DNA of 64,000 nucleotides, taken from assembly GCA_031769625.1 (NCBI GenBank), contig JAUIMM010000739.1, forward strand, positions 310,001 through 374,000, read 5' to 3'. Position 1 is the stretch's first letter; each line of letters begins with the position of its first letter. Positions 23,599 to 35,739 of this stretch are shown piece by piece. The notes beneath the pieces were generated by a model, which saw only the letters and a program-made list of their open reading frames with translations, made no database searches and was not told the DNA's origin. The DNA comes from Taudactylus pleione. Lineage: Eukaryota; Chordata; Amphibia; Anura; Myobatrachidae. Both the position numbers and the translations under genes were made by a program.

Positions 23599-26565
23599 GG
23601 CCTCTGGCCCTCTGTAACATACAAGATACATCTCTGGCCCTCTGTAACATACAAGATACATCTCTGGCCCTCTGTAACATACAAGATACATCTCTGGCCC
23701 TCTGTAACATACAAGATACATCTCTGGCCCTCTGTAACATACAAGATACATCTCTGGCCCTCTGTAACATACAAGATACATCTCTGGCCCTCTGTAACAT
23801 ACAAGATACATCTCTGGCCCTCTGTAACATACAAGATACATCTCTGGCCCTCTGTAACATACAAGATACATCTCTGGCCCTCTGTAACATACAAGATACA
23901 TCTCTGGCCCTCTGTAACATACAAGATACATCTCTGGCCCTCTGTAACATACAAGATACATCTCTGGCCCTCTGTAACATACAAGATACATCTCTGGCCC
24001 TCTGTAACATACAAGATACATCTCTGGCCCTCTGTAACATACAAGATACATCTCTGGCCCTCTGTAACATACAAGATACATCTCTGGCCCTCTGTAACAT
24101 ACAAGATACATCTCTGGCCCTCTGTAACATACAAGATACATCTCTGGCCCTCTGTAACATACAAGATACATCTCTGGCCCTCTGTAACATACAAGATACA
24201 TCTCTGGCCCTCTGTAACATACAAGATACATCTCTGGCCCTCTGTAACATACAAGATACATCTCTGGCCCTCTGTAACATACAAGATACATCTCTGGCCC
24301 TCTGTAACATACAAGATACATCTCTGGCCCTCTGTAACATACAAGATACATCTCTGGCCCTCTGTAACATACAAGATACATCTCTGGCCCTCTGTAACAT
24401 ACAAGATACATCTCTGGCCCTCTGTAACATACAAGATACATCTCTGGCCCTCTGTAACATACAAGATACATCTCTGGCCCTCTGTAACATACAAGATACA
24501 TCTCTGGCCCTCTGTAACATACAAGATACATCTCTGGCCCTCTGTAACATACAAGATACATCTCTGGCCCTCTGTAACATACAAGATACATCTCTGGCCC
24601 TCTGTAACATACAAGATACATCTCTGGCCCTCTGTAACATACAAGATACATCTCTGGCCCTCTGTAACATACAAGATACATCTCTGGCCCTCTGTAACAT
24701 ACAAGATACATCTCTGGCCCTCTGTAACATACAAGATACATCTCTGGCCCTCTGTAACATACAAGATACATCTCTGGCCCTCTGTAACATACAAGATACA
24801 TCTCTGGCCCTCTGTAACATACAAGATACATCTCTGGCCCTCTGTAACATACAAGATACATCTCTGGCCCTCTGTAACATACAAGATACATCTCTGGCCC
24901 TCTGTAACATACAAGATACATCTCTGGCCCTCTGTAACATACAAGATACATCTCTGGCCCTCTGTAACATACAAGATACATCTCTGGCCCTCTGTAACAT
25001 ACAAGATACATCTCTGGCCCTCTGTAACATACAAGATACATCTCTGGCCCTCTGTAACATACAAGATACATCTCTGGCCCTCTGTAACATACAAGATACA
25101 TCTCTGGCCCTCTGTAACATACAAGATACATCTCTGGCCCTCTGTAACATACAAGATACATCTCTGGCCCTCTGTAACATACAAGATACATCTCTGGCCC
25201 TCTGTAACATACAAGATACATCTCTGGCCCTCTGTAACATACAAGATACATCTCTGGCCCTCTGTAACATACAAGATACATCTCTGGCCCTCTGTAACAT
25301 ACAAGATACATCTCTGGCCCTCTGTAACATACAAGATACATCTCTGGCCCTCTGTAACATACAAGATACATCTCTGGCCCTCTGTAACATACAAGATACA
25401 TCTCTGGCCCTCTGTAACATACAAGATACATCTCTGGCCCTCTGTAACATACAAGATACATCTCTGGCCCTCTGTAACATACAAGATACATCTCTGGCCC
25501 TCTGTAACATACAAGATACATCTCTGGCCCTCTGTAACATACAAGATACATCTCTGGCCCTCTGTAACATACAAGATACATCTCTGGCCCTCTGTAACAT
25601 ACAAGATACATCTCTGGCCCTCTGTAACATACAAGATACATCTCTGGCCCTCTGTAACATACAAGATACATCTCTGGCCCTCTGTAACATACAAGATACA
25701 TCTCTGGCCCTCTGTAACATACAAGATACATCTCTGGCCCTCTGTAACATACAAGATACATCTCTGGCCCTCTGTAACATACAAGATACATCTCTGGCCC
25801 TCTGTAACATACAAGATACATCTCTGGCCCTCTGTAACATACAAGATACATCTCTGGCCCTCTGTAACATACAAGATACATCTCTGGCCCTCTGTAACAT
25901 ACAAGATACATCTCTGGCCCTCTGTAACATACAAGATACATCTCTGGCCCTCTGTAACATACAAGATACATCTCTGGCCCTCTGTAACATACAAGATACA
26001 TCTCTGGCCCTCTGTAACATACAAGATACATCTCTGGCCCTCTGTAACATACAAGATACATCTCTGGCCCTCTGTAACATACAAGATACATCTCTGGCCC
26101 TCTGTAACATACAAGATACATCTCTGGCCCTCTGTAACATACAAGATACATCTCTGGCCCTCTGTAACATACAAGATACATCTCTGGCCCTCTGTAACAT
26201 ACAAGATACATCTCTGGCCCTCTGTAACATACAAGATACATCTCTGGCCCTCTGTAACATACAAGATACATCTCTGGCCCTCTGTAACATACAAGATACA
26301 TCTCTGGCCCTCTGTAACATACAAGATACATCTCTGGCCCTCTGTAACATACAAGATACATCTCTGGCCCTCTGTAACATACAAGATACATCTCTGGCCC
26401 TCTGTAACATACAAGATACATCTCTGGCCCTCTGTAACATACAAGATACATCTCTGGCCCTCTGTAACATACAAGATACATCTCTGGCCCTCTGTAACAT
26501 ACAAGATACATCTCTGGCCCTCTGTAACATACAAGATACATCTCTGGCCCTCTGTAACATACAAG
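23599..26565. repeat. Perfect 30-bp satellite, about 98 identical copies
   Basis: The 30-bp unit (TCTCTGGCCCTCTGTAACAT followed by ACAAGATACA) repeats from 23611 to 26550 as 98 consecutive units in which I saw no substitution or indel, with partial units at both edges. Since 30 is divisible by 3 and the unit has a stop in only one of six phases, five of six frames stay open for nearly 1000 codons. The long reading frames are therefore trivial. Identity this complete means very recent amplification, active homogenisation, or an assembly artefact. Confidence 0.98.
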
Positions 26566-26644
26566 TAGCTGCAGGTTGTGAGAATTCTCAGAAATTCACA
26601 TTATTTGGCACACACGTGGTTAAAGATCCAATTATCAAAACCTT

Positions 26645-26762
26645 GGGGCCTATTTACTAAACAGTGGTTTAGCAGCAGGATTTAAAGCAGTGATTTCATT
26701 TAAAGGCAAAACAGCAATTTTTATTTTAATAAAAAAAATATATATATATATATACCCTGATA

Positions 26763-26811
<49 letters not shown>

Positions 26812-26887
26812 CACACTCTATAAATCTTGAGCTAAAAGCACTGAATAACAACAGCTTGCAATAAGTAAGGTTTAGTAAATATACCCC
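26645..26887. mobile_element. MITE with GGGGCCTATTTACTAAA ends
   Basis: The left end GGGGCCTATTTACTAAAC is inverted at the right end (GTTTAGTAAATATACCCC-like, ending 26887). The same terminal family bounds the element at 54397-55309. A (TA)n-(GT)n microsatellite lies inside. Confidence 0.75.
26765..26806. repeat. (GT)n microsatellite
   Basis: About 20 GT dinucleotides, preceded by a (TA)n stretch at about 26739-26753. Confidence 0.97.
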
Positions 26888-26951
26888 TTTCTGTGTTCCA
26901 AACAGTTATTATTTTAAGATTTCCCCTAACAGGATCGTGTTGCGAGGAAAC

Positions 26952-27410
26952 AAAGGCTGCGGAAGTGTGATCACCTCCTGCGTACAAAGGCTGCGGAAGT
27001 GTGATCACCTCCTGCGTACAAAGGCTGCGGAAGTGTGATCACCTCCTGCGTACAAAGGCTGCGGAAGTGTGATCACCTCCTGCGTACAAAGGCTGCGTAC
27101 GTGTGATCACCTCCTGCGTACAAAGGCTGCGGAAGTGTGATCACCTCCTGCGTACAAAGGCTGCGTACGTGTGATCACCTCCTGCGTACAAAGGCTGCGT
27201 ACGTGTGATCACCTCCTGCGTACAAAGGCTGCGGAAGTGTGATCACCTCCTGCGTACAAAGGCTGCGGAAGTGTGATCACCTCCTGCGTACAAAGGCTGC
27301 GTACGTGTGATCACCTCCTGCGTACAAAGGCTGCGGAAGTGTGATCACCTCCTGCGTACAAAGGCTGCGGAAGTGTGATCACCTCCTGCGTACAAAGGCT
27401 GCGGAAGTGT
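26952..27410. repeat. 34-bp tandem repeat, about 13.5 copies
   Basis: The unit is AAAGGCTGCGGAAGTGTGAT followed by CACCTCCTGCGTAC, starting 26952, 26986 and so on. Two variants are interspersed: GCGGAAGTG and GCGTACGTG. Every full unit carries the palindrome GTGATCAC. Confidence 0.96.
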
Positions 27411-27662
27411 GTACGCCAGTATCAGTTGTGTGTAACATATTCCACCAGTGGTGTCTGGACAATGGGTTTAATCTGTATAAAGTAAGATACAATTGGCATA
27501 CATATGCACTTTAAAGCACCCACAAAAAGCTTAAGACATGAAACTTTCAGTGCCAATGCTGAACTACGCCATTTGTAGAGTAGCATAGCCCAATGCAATC
27601 TCAGCGTTCCGCTTTGGTCAGTCTGCAGTAAGTGACAAATGTGAACACCTAGATCATCGCCA
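27411..27662. other. Spacer between two arrays
   Basis: Single-copy sequence with no recognised feature. Confidence 0.4.
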
Positions 27663-30600
27663 CAGTACTAGGACAGCCAACACTTGCAGCCCTGCCGTGG
27701 ACAAGCAGCGCTCAGTACTAGGACAGGCAACCCTAGCAGCGCTGCCGTGGACAACAGGCGCTCAGTACTAGGACAGCCAACACTAGCAGCCCTGCCGTGG
27801 ACAAGCAGCGCTCAGTACTAGGACAGCCAACACTTGCAGCCCTGCCGTGGACAAGCAGCGCTCAGTACTAGGACAGGCAACCCTAGCAGCGCTGCCGTGG
27901 ACAACAGGCGCTCAGTACTAGGACAGCCAACACTAGCAGCCCTGCCGTGGACAACAGGCGCTCAGTACTAGGACAGCCAACCCTAGCAGCCCTGCCGTGG
28001 ACAACAGGCGCTCAGTATTAGGACAGCCAACACTAGCAGCGCTGCCGTGGACAACAGGCGCTCAGTACTAGGACAGCCAACCCTAGCAGCGCTGCCGTGG
28101 ACAACAGGCGCTCAGTACTAGGACAGCCAACCCTAGCAGCCCTGCCGTGGACAACAGGCGCTCAGTACTAGGACAGCCAACCCTAGCAGCCCTGCCGTGG
28201 ACAACAGGCGCTCAGTACTAGGACAGCCAACACTAGCAGCCCTGCCGTGGACAACAGGCGCTCAGTACTAGGACAGCCAACACTAACAGCCCTGCAGTGG
28301 ACAACAGGCGCTCAGTACTAGGACAGCCAACACTAACAGCCCTGCCGTGGACAACAGGCGCTCAGTACTAGGACAGCCAACACTAACAGCCCTGCCGTGG
28401 ACAACAGGCGCTCAGTACTAGGACATCCAACACTGGCAGCCCTGCCGTGGACAACAGGCGCTCAGTACTAGGACATCCAACACTGGCAGCCCTGCCGTAG
28501 ACAACAGGCGCTCAGTACTAGGACAGCCAACACTAACAGCCCTGCCGTGGACAACAGGCGCTCAGTACTAGGACAGCCAACACTGGCAGCCCTGCCGTGG
28601 ACAACAGGCGCTCAGTACTAGGACATCCAACACTAACAGCCCTGCCGTGGACAACAGGCGCTCAGTACTAGGACATCCAACACTGGCAGCCCTGCCGTGG
28701 ACAACATGCGCTCAGTACTAGGACATCCAACACTAACAGCCCTGCCGTGGACAAGCAGCGCTCAGTACTAGGACAGGCAACCCTAGCAGCGCTGCCGTGG
28801 ACAACAGGCGCTCAGTACTAGGACAGCCAACACTAGCAGCGCTGCCATGGACAACAGGCGCTCAGTACTAGGACAGCCAACCCTAGCAGCGCTGCCGTGG
28901 ACAACAGGCGCTCAGTACTAGGACAGCCAACAATAGCAGCCCTGCCGTGGACAACAGGCGCTCAGTACTAGGACAGCCAACACTGGCAGCCCTGCCGTGG
29001 ACAACATGCGCTCAGTACTAGGACATCCAACACTAACAGCCCTGCCGTGGACAAGCAGCGCTCAGTACTAGGACAGCCAACCCTAGCAGCGCTGCCATGG
29101 ACAACAGGCGCTCAGTACTAGGACAGCCAACCCTAGCAGCGCTGCCATGGACAACAGGCGCTCAGTACTAGGACAGCCAACCCTAGCAGCGCTGCCGTGG
29201 ACAACAGGCGCTCAGTACTAGGACAGCCAACAATAGCAGCCCTGCCGTGGACAACAGGCGCTCAGTACTAGGACAGCCAACCCTAGCAGCGCTGCCGTGG
29301 ACAACAGGCGCTCAGTACTAGGACAGCCAACACTAACAGCCCTGCCGTGGACAACAGGCGCTCAGTACTAGGACATCCAACACTGGCAGCCCTGCCGTGG
29401 ACAACAGGCGCTCAGTACTAGGACATCCAACACTGGCAGCCCTGCCGTAGACAACAGGCGCTCAGTACTAGGACAGCCAACACTAGCAGTCCTGCCGTGG
29501 ACAAGCAGCGCTCAGTACTAGGACAGCCAACACTAGCAGCCCTGCCGTGGACAAGCAGCGCTCAGTACTAGGACAGCCAACACTAGTAGCGCTCAGTACT
29601 AGGACAGCCAACACTAGCAGCCCTACCGTGGACAACAGGCGCTCAGTACTAGGACAGCCAACACTAACAGCCCTGCCGTGGACAACATGCGCTCAGTACT
29701 AGGACATCCAACACTAACAGCCCTGCCGTGGACAAGCAGCGCTCAGTACTAGGACAGGCAACCCTAGCAGCGCTGCCGTGGACAACAGGCGCTCAGTACT
29801 AGGACAGCCAACACTAGCAGCCCTGCCGTGGACAACAGGCGCTCAGTACTAGGACAGCCAACCCTAGCAGCCCTGCCGTGGACAACAGGCGCTCAGTATT
29901 AGGACAGCCAACACTAGCAGCGCTGCCGTGGACAACAGGCGCTCAGTACTAGGACAGCCAACCCTAGCAGCGCTGCCGTGGACAACAGGCGCTCAGTACT
30001 AGGACAGCCAACCCTAGCAGCCCTGCCGTGGACAACAGGCGCTCAGTACTAGGACAGCCAACCCTAGCAGCCCTGCCGTGGACAACAGGCGCTCAGTACT
30101 AGGACAGCCAACACTAACAGCCCTGCCGTGGACAACAGGCGCTCAGTACTAGGACAGCCAACACTAACAGCCCTGCAGTGGACAACAGGCGCTCAGTACT
30201 AGGACAGCCAACACTAACAGCCCTGCCGTGGACAACAGGCGCTCAGTACTAGGACAGCCAACACTAACAGCCCTGCCGTGGACAACAGGCGCTCAGTACT
30301 AGGACATCCAACACTGGCAGCCCTGCCGTGGACAACAGGCGCTCAGTACTAGGACATCCAACACTGGCAGCCCTGCCGTAGACAACAGGCGCTCAGTACT
30401 AGGACAGCCAACACTAACAGCCCTGCCGTGGACAACAGGCGCTCAGTACTAGGACAGCCAACACTGGCAGCCCTGCCGTGGACAACAGGCGCTCAGTACT
30501 AGGACATCCAACACTAACAGCCCTGCCGTGGACAACAGGCGCTCAGTACTAGGACATCCAACACTAACAGCCCTGCCGTGGACAACAGGCGCTCAGTACT

Positions 30601-32311
30601 AGGACATCCAACACTAACAGCCCTGCCGTGGACAAGCAGCGCTCAGTACTAGGACATCCAACACTAACAGCCCTGCCGTGGACGACAGGCGCTCAGTACT
30701 AGGACAGGCAACCCTAGCAGCGCTGCCGTGGACAACAGGCGCTCAGTACTAGGACAGCCAACCCTAGCAGCGCTGCCGTGGACAACAGGCGCTCAGTACT
30801 AGGACAGCCAACAATAGCAGCCCTGCCGTGGACAACAGGCGCTCAGTACTAGGACAGCCAACAATAGCAGCCCTGCCGTGGACAACAGGCGCTCAGTACT
30901 AGGACAGCCAACACTGGCAGCCCTGCCGTGGACAACATGCGCTCAGTACTAGGACATCCAACACTAACAGCCCTGCCGTGGACAAGCAGCGCTCAGTACT
31001 AGGACAGCCAACCCTAGCAGCGCTGCCATGGACAACAGGCGCTCAGTACTAGGACAGCCAACCCTAGCAGCGCTGCCATGGACAACAGGCGCTCAGTACT
31101 AGGACAGCCAACCCTAGCAGCGCTGCCGTGGACAACAGGCGCTCAGTACTAGGACAGCCAACAATAGCAGCCCTGCCGTGGACAACAGGCGCTCAGTACT
31201 AGGACAGCCAACCCTAGCAGCGCTGCCGTGGACAACAGGCGCTCAGTACTAGGACAGCCAACACTAACAGCCCTGCCGTGGACAACAGGCGCTCAGTACT
31301 AGGACATCCAACACTGGCAGCCCTGCCGTGGACAACAGGCGCTCAGTACTAGGACATCCAACACTGGCAGCCCTGCCGTAGACAACAGGCGCTCAGTACT
31401 AGGACAGCCAACACTAGCAGTCCTGCCGTGGACAAGCAGCGCTCAGTACTAGGACAGCCAACACTAGCAGCCCTGCCGTGGACAAGCAGCGCTCAGTACT
31501 AGGACAGCCAACACTAGTAGCGCTCAGTACTAGGACAGCCAACACTAGCAGCCCTACCGTGGACAACAGGCGCTCAGTACTAGGACAGCCAACACTAACA
31601 GCCCTGCCGTGGACAACATGCGCTCAGTACTAGGACATCCAACACTAACAGCCCTGCCGTGGACAAGCAGCGCTCAGTACTAGGACAGCCAACAATAGCA
31701 GCCCTGCCGTGGACAACAGGCGCTCAGTACTAGGACAGGCAACCCTAGCAGCGCTGCCGTGGACAACAGGCGCTCAGTACTAGGACAGCCAACCCTAGCA
31801 GCGCTGCCTTGGACAACAGGCGCTCAGTACTAGGACAGCCAACACTAGCAGCCCTGCCGTGGACAACAGGCGCTCAGTACTAGGACAGCCAACACTAACA
31901 GCCCTGCCGTGGACAAGCAGCGCTCAGTACTAGGACAGCCAACACTAGCAGCCCTGCCGTGGACAAGCAGCGCTCAGTACTAGGACAGCCAACACTAGCA
32001 GCGCTCAGTACTAGGACAGCCAACACTAGCAGCCCTACCGTGGACAAGCAGCGCTCAGTACTAGGACAGCCAACACTAGCAGCCCTGCCGTGGACAACAG
32101 GCGCTCAGTACTAGGACAGCCAACCCTAGCAGCGCTGCCGTGGACAACAGGCGCTCAGTACTAGGACAGCCAACACTAGCAGCCCTGCCATGGACAACAG
32201 GCGCTCAGTACTAGGACAGCCAACACTAGCAGCCCTGCCGTGGACAAGCAGCGCTCAGTACTAGGACAGCCAACACTAGCAGCCCTGCCGTGGACAACAG
32301 GCGCTCAGTAC
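27663..32311. repeat. 50-bp minisatellite with higher-order structure, about 93 copies
   Basis: The unit is CGCTCAGTACTAGGACAGCC, then AACACTAGCAGCCCTGCCGT, then GGACAACAGG. Variants include CAGGCAACCC, CATCCAACACTGG, GCGCTGCC, ACAAGCAG and CAATAG. The order of variants recurs: the rare CTCAGTATTA unit is at 28011 and again at 29892 (1881 bp apart). A 31-bp truncated unit (CACTAGTAGCGCTCAG) is at 29581 and again at 31512 (1931 bp apart). Blocks of about 37-38 units have thus been duplicated. No coding potential. Confidence 0.96.
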
Positions 32312-34194
32312 ACAGAGAAATGAGGGAGAAGAATGTAACTATATGGAATTTATCAATTTGATTTCTTTAAAAACAAATACAAACAACCACCTACAATGAG
32401 CATTAGTTGTACTGGGAATGATGACCCCAATGGCTGGATATCAGGAGAGGCGACGTACGGATGAGTAATTCTCAGAAGATGATAGGCTGGAAGCTGATAA
32501 TGTTCCTGGACAGATGATCACGATGTTATTATAAGGCCGGACAGAAGCCTTCATGTGGATAATGCAATTCTCAGCTTAGGGTGAAGAACACGCAGCACCT
32601 CATTCTGACCAAGGACCAATCTGATCTGAGCTACTAGCGACCAAGCGGAAAGGACGACTTCCAACAGCGAGGAATATCCACGTTACTTAGCGGTTTCTAT
32701 GCACTTGTAGCTTACACACATGGAGGAGAACGTGTGGCCTGTACCACTATTCAGCCTATTCATTCACTATGAACTGACAGCAGCAAGGCAAGAGGCACGA
32801 GGCATCCTACCCTACCCTGTATGTATGCGATGGATACATGGGGTGAGACACAGGGAGAGTAGAGATCGGCCAGTATGTAGAGCCAGGAAAAAGTCTTGGT
32901 GCCCCAGTTGTATATGTTATGGCGGAGGTCAGACCAGACTGCAGCGCCCGCGTGACAGTGTGCCAGTCAGTAAGAGCTATTCAGACGCACCCTCACAGCA
33001 GACGCAGTCTCAGAGATATCTCAGCACTTTGTAATAAAACAAGTTACGGACAGATGAAAAGTAAAAGGATTCATGCGATAGTAATCAGTAGTAATTAAAG
33101 CACCTATCCCCAAGAGCTTACAATCTATATGGACATGGGGAAACAGGAGAAATGAAAAGCATTACAAGGACAATTTTGAAAACATGAGCCTGCAGTATTG
33201 GCTAGGGCACTTCTCGTGTGAAACTAGCAGACACATTACATGCCAATCACAGCAGGGGAAGAGCTACTTGTCCCTGCCAGTGGGAGATATTATTAGGAGT
33301 ATTGGAGCCATCCAAACCATAGAGGATATCTGCGGCACCAGTGTAGGGACAGGTCTGGGGAAACGCAAATTAGCATCATCAGTAAGGGGGAGAATTAGCA
33401 CCACTATGGGGCAGGATGAAACCTAAACACAGTCTCCAACAGCGATACCGCAGCAAAGGGAAACGGCTATTGGTCATCACCAGCCTACATTTAAGCCAGC
33501 GTGGGTGGGAAATGACAGTCAGCAGGGGTATGTATGACGAGGAGTAGTGAATGGCGTTACATTAGTGCCAGTAAAGGGGAGAGTAGGACAGAGGGTGGGG
33601 GCATAAGTGACCAAGACAATACTTGGGTAGAGGATGATATTTAGTGGAGACCTTGGGCCATGCTGGACGGACAGGACTGACCTCAGAGGGAGCATTAATG
33701 TGACAGGACCAGTAGGGGGAGATAGCTGACCAGGATGCCATGCAGTAAGCAGGGTGCAAGGGAGAGGGCATATGGGGATGCTAGTCAGGGGTAGTTGATA
33801 GCTAGTCACAGAGGGGTAGGGTGGCATGCTGTGCGTGCCAGTCAAACAATTACAATATACCAGGATGTCTCACAGACGGGTGACTCAGAAGGGGGCAATG
33901 CCAGTAAGACAGTGAACAGTAGGTCATTTAGGATGGCAGAGGCCACTACGTAGGTGCCCAGGACAACCAGTGGTGATTGGTGCCAGTCAGAGAGGGTGCT
34001 TAGGGGAGAACAAGGATGGTCAGGTATCTAGTAGACTAGGATGCCAATAAGAAATGGGCGAATTATCAGAATGAGCAATGTGGTCAGAGGGTTAGTCAGG
34101 TGGTGCTAGAGGTTGGCATGGCAGAAGGGGCTCATGGTGCAAGTTACAGCATTATGCAGTATATCAGGCATAAATTGCTCATTATAATCAACAG
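32312..34194. other. Unique sequence grading into degenerate G-rich repeats
   Basis: 32312-33400 holds a 104-codon plus frame (32720-33034) that I do not recognise, and a short AGAGCTTACAATCTATAT phrase at about 33112 like L2 3' regions. From about 33480 the sequence is G-rich and loosely repetitive on the plus strand, with GCCAGTCAG and GGAC/GGAT-ACC phrases recurring irregularly. This suggests an old, decayed minisatellite. The same texture returns at 35450-35740. Confidence 0.4.
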
Positions 34195-35448
34195 GCTATG
34201 GGGTGATCACAGTGCCTATGGGGTTATGGGGTGATCACATTGCCTATGGGGTTATGGGGTGATCACATTGCCTATGGGGTTATGGGGTGATCACATTGCC
34301 TATGGGGTTATGGGGTGATCACATTGCCTATGGGGTGATCACATTGCCTATGGGGTTATGGGGTGATCACATTGCCTATGGGGTTATGGGGTGATCACAT
34401 TGCCTATGGGGTGATCACATTGCCTATGGGGTTATGGGGTGATCACATTGCCTATGGGGTTATGGGGTGATCACAGTGCCTATGGGGTGATCACAGTGCC
34501 TATGGGGTGATCACAGTGCCTATGGGGTGATCACAGTGCCTATGGGGTTATGGGGTGATCACAGTGCCTATGGGGTGATCACATTGCCTATGGGGTTATG
34601 GGGTGATCACATTGCCTATGGGGTGATCACAGTGCCTATGGGGTTATGGGGTGATCACATTGCCTATGGGGTTATGCGGAGATCACATTGCCTATGGGGT
34701 TATGCGGAGATCACATTGCCTATGGGGTTATGCGGTGATCACATTGCCTATGGGGTTATGGGGTGATCACATTGCCTATGGGGTTATGGGGTGATCACAT
34801 TGCCTATGGGGTTATGGGGTGATCACATTGCCTATGGGGTTATGGGGTGATCACATTGCCTATGGGGTTATGGGGTGATCACATTGCCTATGGGGTGATC
34901 ACAGTGCCTATGGGGTTATGGGGTGATCACAGTGCCTATGGGGTGATCACATTGCCTATGGGGTGATCACATTGCCTATGGGGTGATCACAGTGCCTATG
35001 GGGTGATCACAGTGCCTATGGGGTGATCACAGTGCCTATGGGGTTATGGGGTGATCACATTGCCTATGGGGTTATGGGGTGATCACAGTGCCTATGGGGT
35101 GATCACAGTGCCTATGGGGTGATCACAGTGCCTATGGGGTGATCACAGTGCCTATGGGGTGATCACAGTGCCTATGGGGTGATCACAGTGCCTATGGGGT
35201 TATGGGGTGATCACAGTGCCTATGGGGTTATGGGGTGATCACATTGCCTATGGGGTTATGGGGTGATCACATTGCCTATGGGGTTATGGGGTGATCACAT
35301 TGCCTATGGGGTTATGGGGTGATCACATTGCCTATGGGGTGATCACAGTGCCTATGGGGTGATCACAGTGCCTATGGGGTGATCACAGTGCCTATGGGGT
35401 TATGGGGTGATCACAGTGCCTATGGGGTTATGGGGTGATCACAGTGCC
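34195..35448. repeat. 20/28-bp mixed tandem repeat (GTGATCAC, TTATGGGG)
   Basis: Two interleaved units are seen: a 20-mer GATCACAGTGCCTATGGGGT and a 28-mer that adds TATGGGGT. The order of short and long units is irregular, and CATTG/CAGTG and TATGCGG variants occur. There are about fifty units. Each carries GTGATCAC, and long units carry paired GGGG runs separated by TTAT. Confidence 0.95.
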
Positions 35449-35739
35449 AAGTGTCAACATCACTGTGTGGTCTTCTGAGGCGACAGTCCCAAGTGGTGGG
35501 GGTAATATGCCTGGCAGAGAAGGTGATTAGAACACCAATTGGGATGGGCAATGCCAGTCAGAGCTAACTAGGACACATTGCCGATCAGACGACTAGGACA
35601 CCAGTCAGGGTGGAGAGCGCCAGTCAGGGGTGATGAGGGTACTGGGATAACACACCAGTCAGGAAAGGAATCCACACAGGAGGGTGACTAGGAGACAAGA
35701 TGGTACCTGCATGGTCTATGTGGGGCGTGCAGAGGACAA

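Noticed and set aside
23599..26565. CRISPR-like 30-bp direct repeats
   Set aside because: There are no spacers; the repeats are head-to-tail without gaps, and the window is eukaryotic.
23574..26568. Four reading frames of 985-996 codons, plus a fifth without a start codon
   Set aside because: All come from a 30-bp perfect repeat whose length is a multiple of three; open frames on both strands and in several phases show no coding selection.
33096..33140. L2-type 3' end or SINE
   Set aside because: Only one short phrase (AGAGCTTACAATCTATAT) fits; too little for a call.
34195..35448. Telomere-like interstitial repeats (TTATGGGG)
   Set aside because: The vertebrate telomere unit TTAGGG is not present; the motif is embedded in a longer 20/28-bp unit.
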